DNA from: Alkalibacillus silvisoli
Lineage (GTDB): Bacteria; Bacillota; Bacilli; Bacillales; Alkalibacillaceae
Direction: 5' to 3'
DNA: 64,000 nt
Assembly: GCF_039521975.1 (NCBI RefSeq)
Contig: NZ_BAAACZ010000011.1
Span: forward strand, 62,001-126,000
Shown: positions 61,933 to 64,000 of the stretch, piece after piece
How the letters are laid out: each line of letters begins with the position of its first letter
Position numbering within the stretch: position 1 is the stretch's first letter
Notes under the pieces: generated by a model
The model's database searches: none
Told to the model about the DNA's origin: nothing
The model's input: the letters and a program-made list of their open reading frames with translations, nothing else
Program-made: the position numbers and the translations under genes

Positions 61933-63513
61933 ATGAATGAAACAATACAACAATATCGCAATCAAATAACCGAATTTTGGAAGTCTAGGACAAACCCACA
62001 GAAGTCTCTAATAGTTGGTGGGGCACTAGGTGTATTAGTTATTTTAATCGCCTTAACGGTATTTGCTACTTCACCTAAAATGGTCCCTTTATATAGTAAC
62101 TTGACATTAGAAGAAGCAGGTGACCTGCGTGAAGAGTTACAAAGTAGAGGTGTGCCTCACGAGATTGAAGAAGGAGGAACAACAATATTAGTTCCTGAAA
62201 ATCAATCTGATGAACTGTTAGTAGAATTAGCAGCACAAGGCATTCCAAATAGTGGGAATATCGATTATTCGTTTTTTAGTGAAAATGTATCTTGGGGAAT
62301 GACTGATGAAGAAAGACAGATCATTGAATTAGATGCACTTCAAACAGAGCTATCTAACCTTATTAGTAATATCTCAGGAATCTCTGATGCGAATGTGTTA
62401 ATTAATCGAGCCCAAGAATCAGTTTTTGTAGCTGATGATATTGGAGAATCATCAGCATCTATTGTTATTAACACAGATTACGGCCAAACGTTTGATGATA
62501 GCCAAGTCCAAGGTTTATACCATTTAGTATCAAGAGCTGTACCTAACTTAGACCCTGAAGATATCGTCATTATGAATCAACATTTTGAGTATTACGACTT
62601 AGAAAATAGTGGCGGTGGTGCGAACAATACATATGCACAACATAAGGAAATCAGAAGTGATATCGAACGTGATATCCAAAGAAGAGTACAGCAATTATTA
62701 GGGACTATGATGGGCCAAGATAAAGTGGTCGTTTCTGTTACAACAGATATTGATTTTGCTCAAGAGAACAGGTTAGAAGAACTAGTTGAACCTGTTGATA
62801 TGGATACGATGGAAGGTTTACCTGTTAGCGTTGATCGTGTGACAGAAACTTATACTGGCTATGACGGGTCAGGATTAGTTGAAGGTGAGGCTGATGTTCC
62901 TAACCTTCCTGCAGTTATTGAAGATGGAGAAGAGGTAACAGAGTATGAAAATGTTCGTGAAACGATTAACAATGAATTTAATCGTGTAAGAAGCGAAATT
63001 GTAGAAAGCCCATATGAAGTAAGAGATTTAGGTATTCAAGTAGCTGTAGATAATACTGTTGAGGAAGATGGTGAAATCGTACAATTATCTGAAGCAGAAC
63101 AAGTAGCGGTTGAAGAAGACATTCAATCGATCTTAGCCTCTATTATTCAAACATCAGTACCTGGAGAGGCTGAAGCAGTAACGCCTGCAGATAATGTATC
63201 GATTGTATTCCAAGAGTTTTCAGGAGCACCTGATTTTGATACACCATCTTCACCAATACCAACATGGCTTTACATTTTAAGTGCATTACTCATATTAATT
63301 ATCGCAATTTTATTATTTTTATTAATGCGCCGCAACAAAGATGAGGTACAAGTAGAAGAAACAGTTTCAACAGAAATTACTGAAGATGAACCAGATTACA
63401 CGTTAGAACAAGTTGAATCTGAATCAGATGTAAGAAGAAAACAGTTAGAACAAATGGCTAAAGATAAGCCAGAAGACTTCGCAAAGTTATTGCGTTCTTG
63501 GATCGATGAATAA
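61933..63513 (+). CDS. fliF: Flagellar MS-ring protein FliF
   Basis: The 526 aa protein builds the membrane ring. It has a TM helix at about 26-46 (SLIVGGALGVLVILIALTVF), a YscJ-type ring-building domain (FSNLTLEEAG-like region, RQIIELDALQTELSNLI), a periplasmic domain, and a second TM helix at about 446-468. A cytoplasmic FliG-binding tail (MAKDKPEDFAKLLRSWIDE) ends the protein. ATG 61933 has GGAGGA upstream; an in-frame start at 61915 precedes that site. Confidence 0.96.
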   Translation: MNETIQQYRNQITEFWKSRTNPQKSLIVGGALGVLVILIALTVFATSPKMVPLYSNLTLEEAGDLREELQSRGVPHEIEEGGTTILVPENQSDELLVELAAQGIPNSGNIDYSFFSENVSWGMTDEERQIIELDALQTELSNLISNISGISDANVLINRAQESVFVADDIGESSASIVINTDYGQTFDDSQVQGLYHLVSRAVPNLDPEDIVIMNQHFEYYDLENSGGGANNTYAQHKEIRSDIERDIQRRVQQLLGTMMGQDKVVVSVTTDIDFAQENRLEELVEPVDMDTMEGLPVSVDRVTETYTGYDGSGLVEGEADVPNLPAVIEDGEEVTEYENVRETINNEFNRVRSEIVESPYEVRDLGIQVAVDNTVEEDGEIVQLSEAEQVAVEEDIQSILASIIQTSVPGEAEAVTPADNVSIVFQEFSGAPDFDTPSSPIPTWLYILSALLILIIAILLFLLMRRNKDEVQVEETVSTEITEDEPDYTLEQVESESDVRRKQLEQMAKDKPEDFAKLLRSWIDE

Positions 63514-63527
63514 AGGAGGGAGATTTC

Positions 63528-64000
63528 ATGACTGCACAAAGAAAAGAATTAACAGGACGACAGAAGGCAGCTGCTCTCCTTATTTCATTAGGGCCAGATG
63601 TATCAGCAGAGGTATATAAACATTTGACAGAGGAAGAAATTGAGGATTTAACTTTAGAAATCTCATCTGTCAAAAAAGTAGACTCACAACAAAAAAATGA
63701 CATAATGGATGAATTTCATCAAATTGCTATTGCACAAGATTACATCGCACAAGGCGGGATTAGTTATGCTAAGACCGTACTTGAAAAGGCGCTAGGAGAC
63801 GATCAAGCGGGGAAGATTATTGATCGCTTAACCACATCCCTTCAAGTTCGCCCTTTTGATTTTGCAAGAAAAGCTGATCCGAATCAAATTTATAATTTCA
63901 TTCAAAATGAGCATCCGCAAACGATTGCATTAGTTTTATCATACTTAGACCCTGAACAAGCATCACAAATATTATCTGAGCTATCAGAAGAATACCAGTC
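63528..64000 (+). CDS. fliG: Flagellar motor switch protein FliG, N-terminal part (cut by window end)
   Basis: The first 157 codons are present. MTAQRKELTGRQKAAALLISLG and the following PDVSAEVYKHLTEEEIEDLTLEI are the FliG N-terminal FliF-binding domain. IQNEHPQTIALVLSYLDPEQASQIL is the start of the middle domain. AAAGGAGGG is placed 8 nt before the ATG. The frame runs open to the end of the window. Confidence 0.96.
   Translation, partial: MTAQRKELTGRQKAAALLISLGPDVSAEVYKHLTEEEIEDLTLEISSVKKVDSQQKNDIMDEFHQIAIAQDYIAQGGISYAKTVLEKALGDDQAGKIIDRLTTSLQVRPFDFARKADPNQIYNFIQNEHPQTIALVLSYLDPEQASQILSELSEEYQ

Noticed and set aside
1..64000. tRNA, rRNA or CRISPR loci
   Set aside because: I saw no tRNA-like cloverleaf sequence, no rRNA conserved blocks and no regularly spaced direct repeats in any part of the window.

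Overview
The window is a low-GC chromosomal stretch from a spore-forming member of the Bacillaceae. The gene order follows the Bacillus subtilis pyr - yloA - priA - prpC/prkC - spoVM - rpmB - yloU/V - recG - fapR - rnc/smc - ffh - rpsP - trmD - rplS - rnhB - sucCD - topA - codV - clpQY - codY - fla/che segment almost gene for gene. spoVM shows sporulation, and the flg/fli genes show motility. Very Asp/Glu-rich proteins would fit a halophilic or alkaliphilic relative (Halobacillus/Alkalibacillus/Piscibacillus-like), but that is inference. Nearly everything is on the + strand. The exceptions are rqcH, rpmB, an NCS2 permease and a yfkK-like gene, each separated from its + strand neighbours by strong, often bidirectional, hairpin terminators.

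Layout. 1-3150: 3' end of the pyrimidine operon (carB end, pyrK, pyrD, pyrF, pyrE), tightly overlapping. 3197-4897 (-): rqcH. 5164-7202: yicC, remA, gmk, rpoZ. 7356-18288: coaBC, priA, fmt, rsmB, prpC, prkC, rsgA, rpe, thiN, a dense run covering cofactor synthesis, replication restart, initiator tRNA formylation, rRNA modification, Hanks-type kinase signalling and ribosome assembly. The def gene that sits between priA and fmt in B. subtilis is absent. 18332-21035: spoVM, rpmB (-), yloU, and fakA (yloV). 21107-24107: accessory insertion with a T-box riboswitch (predicted tRNA-Asn) controlling an MFS transporter, then an AzgA-type purine permease (-). 24294-27905: sdaAB, sdaAA, recG. 27909-31514: FapR-controlled lipid genes fapR, plsX, fabD, fabG, acpP. 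31693-39155: rnc, a yfkK-like gene (-), smc, ftsY, ylxM, ffh. 39218-43129: accessory block with a degenerate repeat, a frameshifted gene for a small secreted peptide, and an FtsX/MacB-like ABC transporter. 43237-45945: rpsP, khpA, ylqD, rimM, trmD, rplS. 46071-53050: rbgA, rnhB, ylqG, ylqH, sucC, sucD, dprA. 53268-59309: topA, xerC (codV), hslV, hslU, codY. trmFO, normally between topA and xerC, is absent. 59374-60480: decayed ISL3-type insertion sequence carrying a strikingly GC-rich inverted repeat. 60734-64000: start of the flagellar fla/che operon (flgB, flgC, fliE, fliF, fliG partial).

Most of the window is ordinary core genome. The informative parts are the three accessory islands (21-24 kb, 39-43 kb, 59-60.5 kb). 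The best leads are the T-box-controlled MFS transporter with matching AAC specifier and UGGC bulge, and the broken two-cysteine secreted peptide next to an ABC exporter or immunity-like transporter. No tRNA, rRNA or CRISPR array was found.
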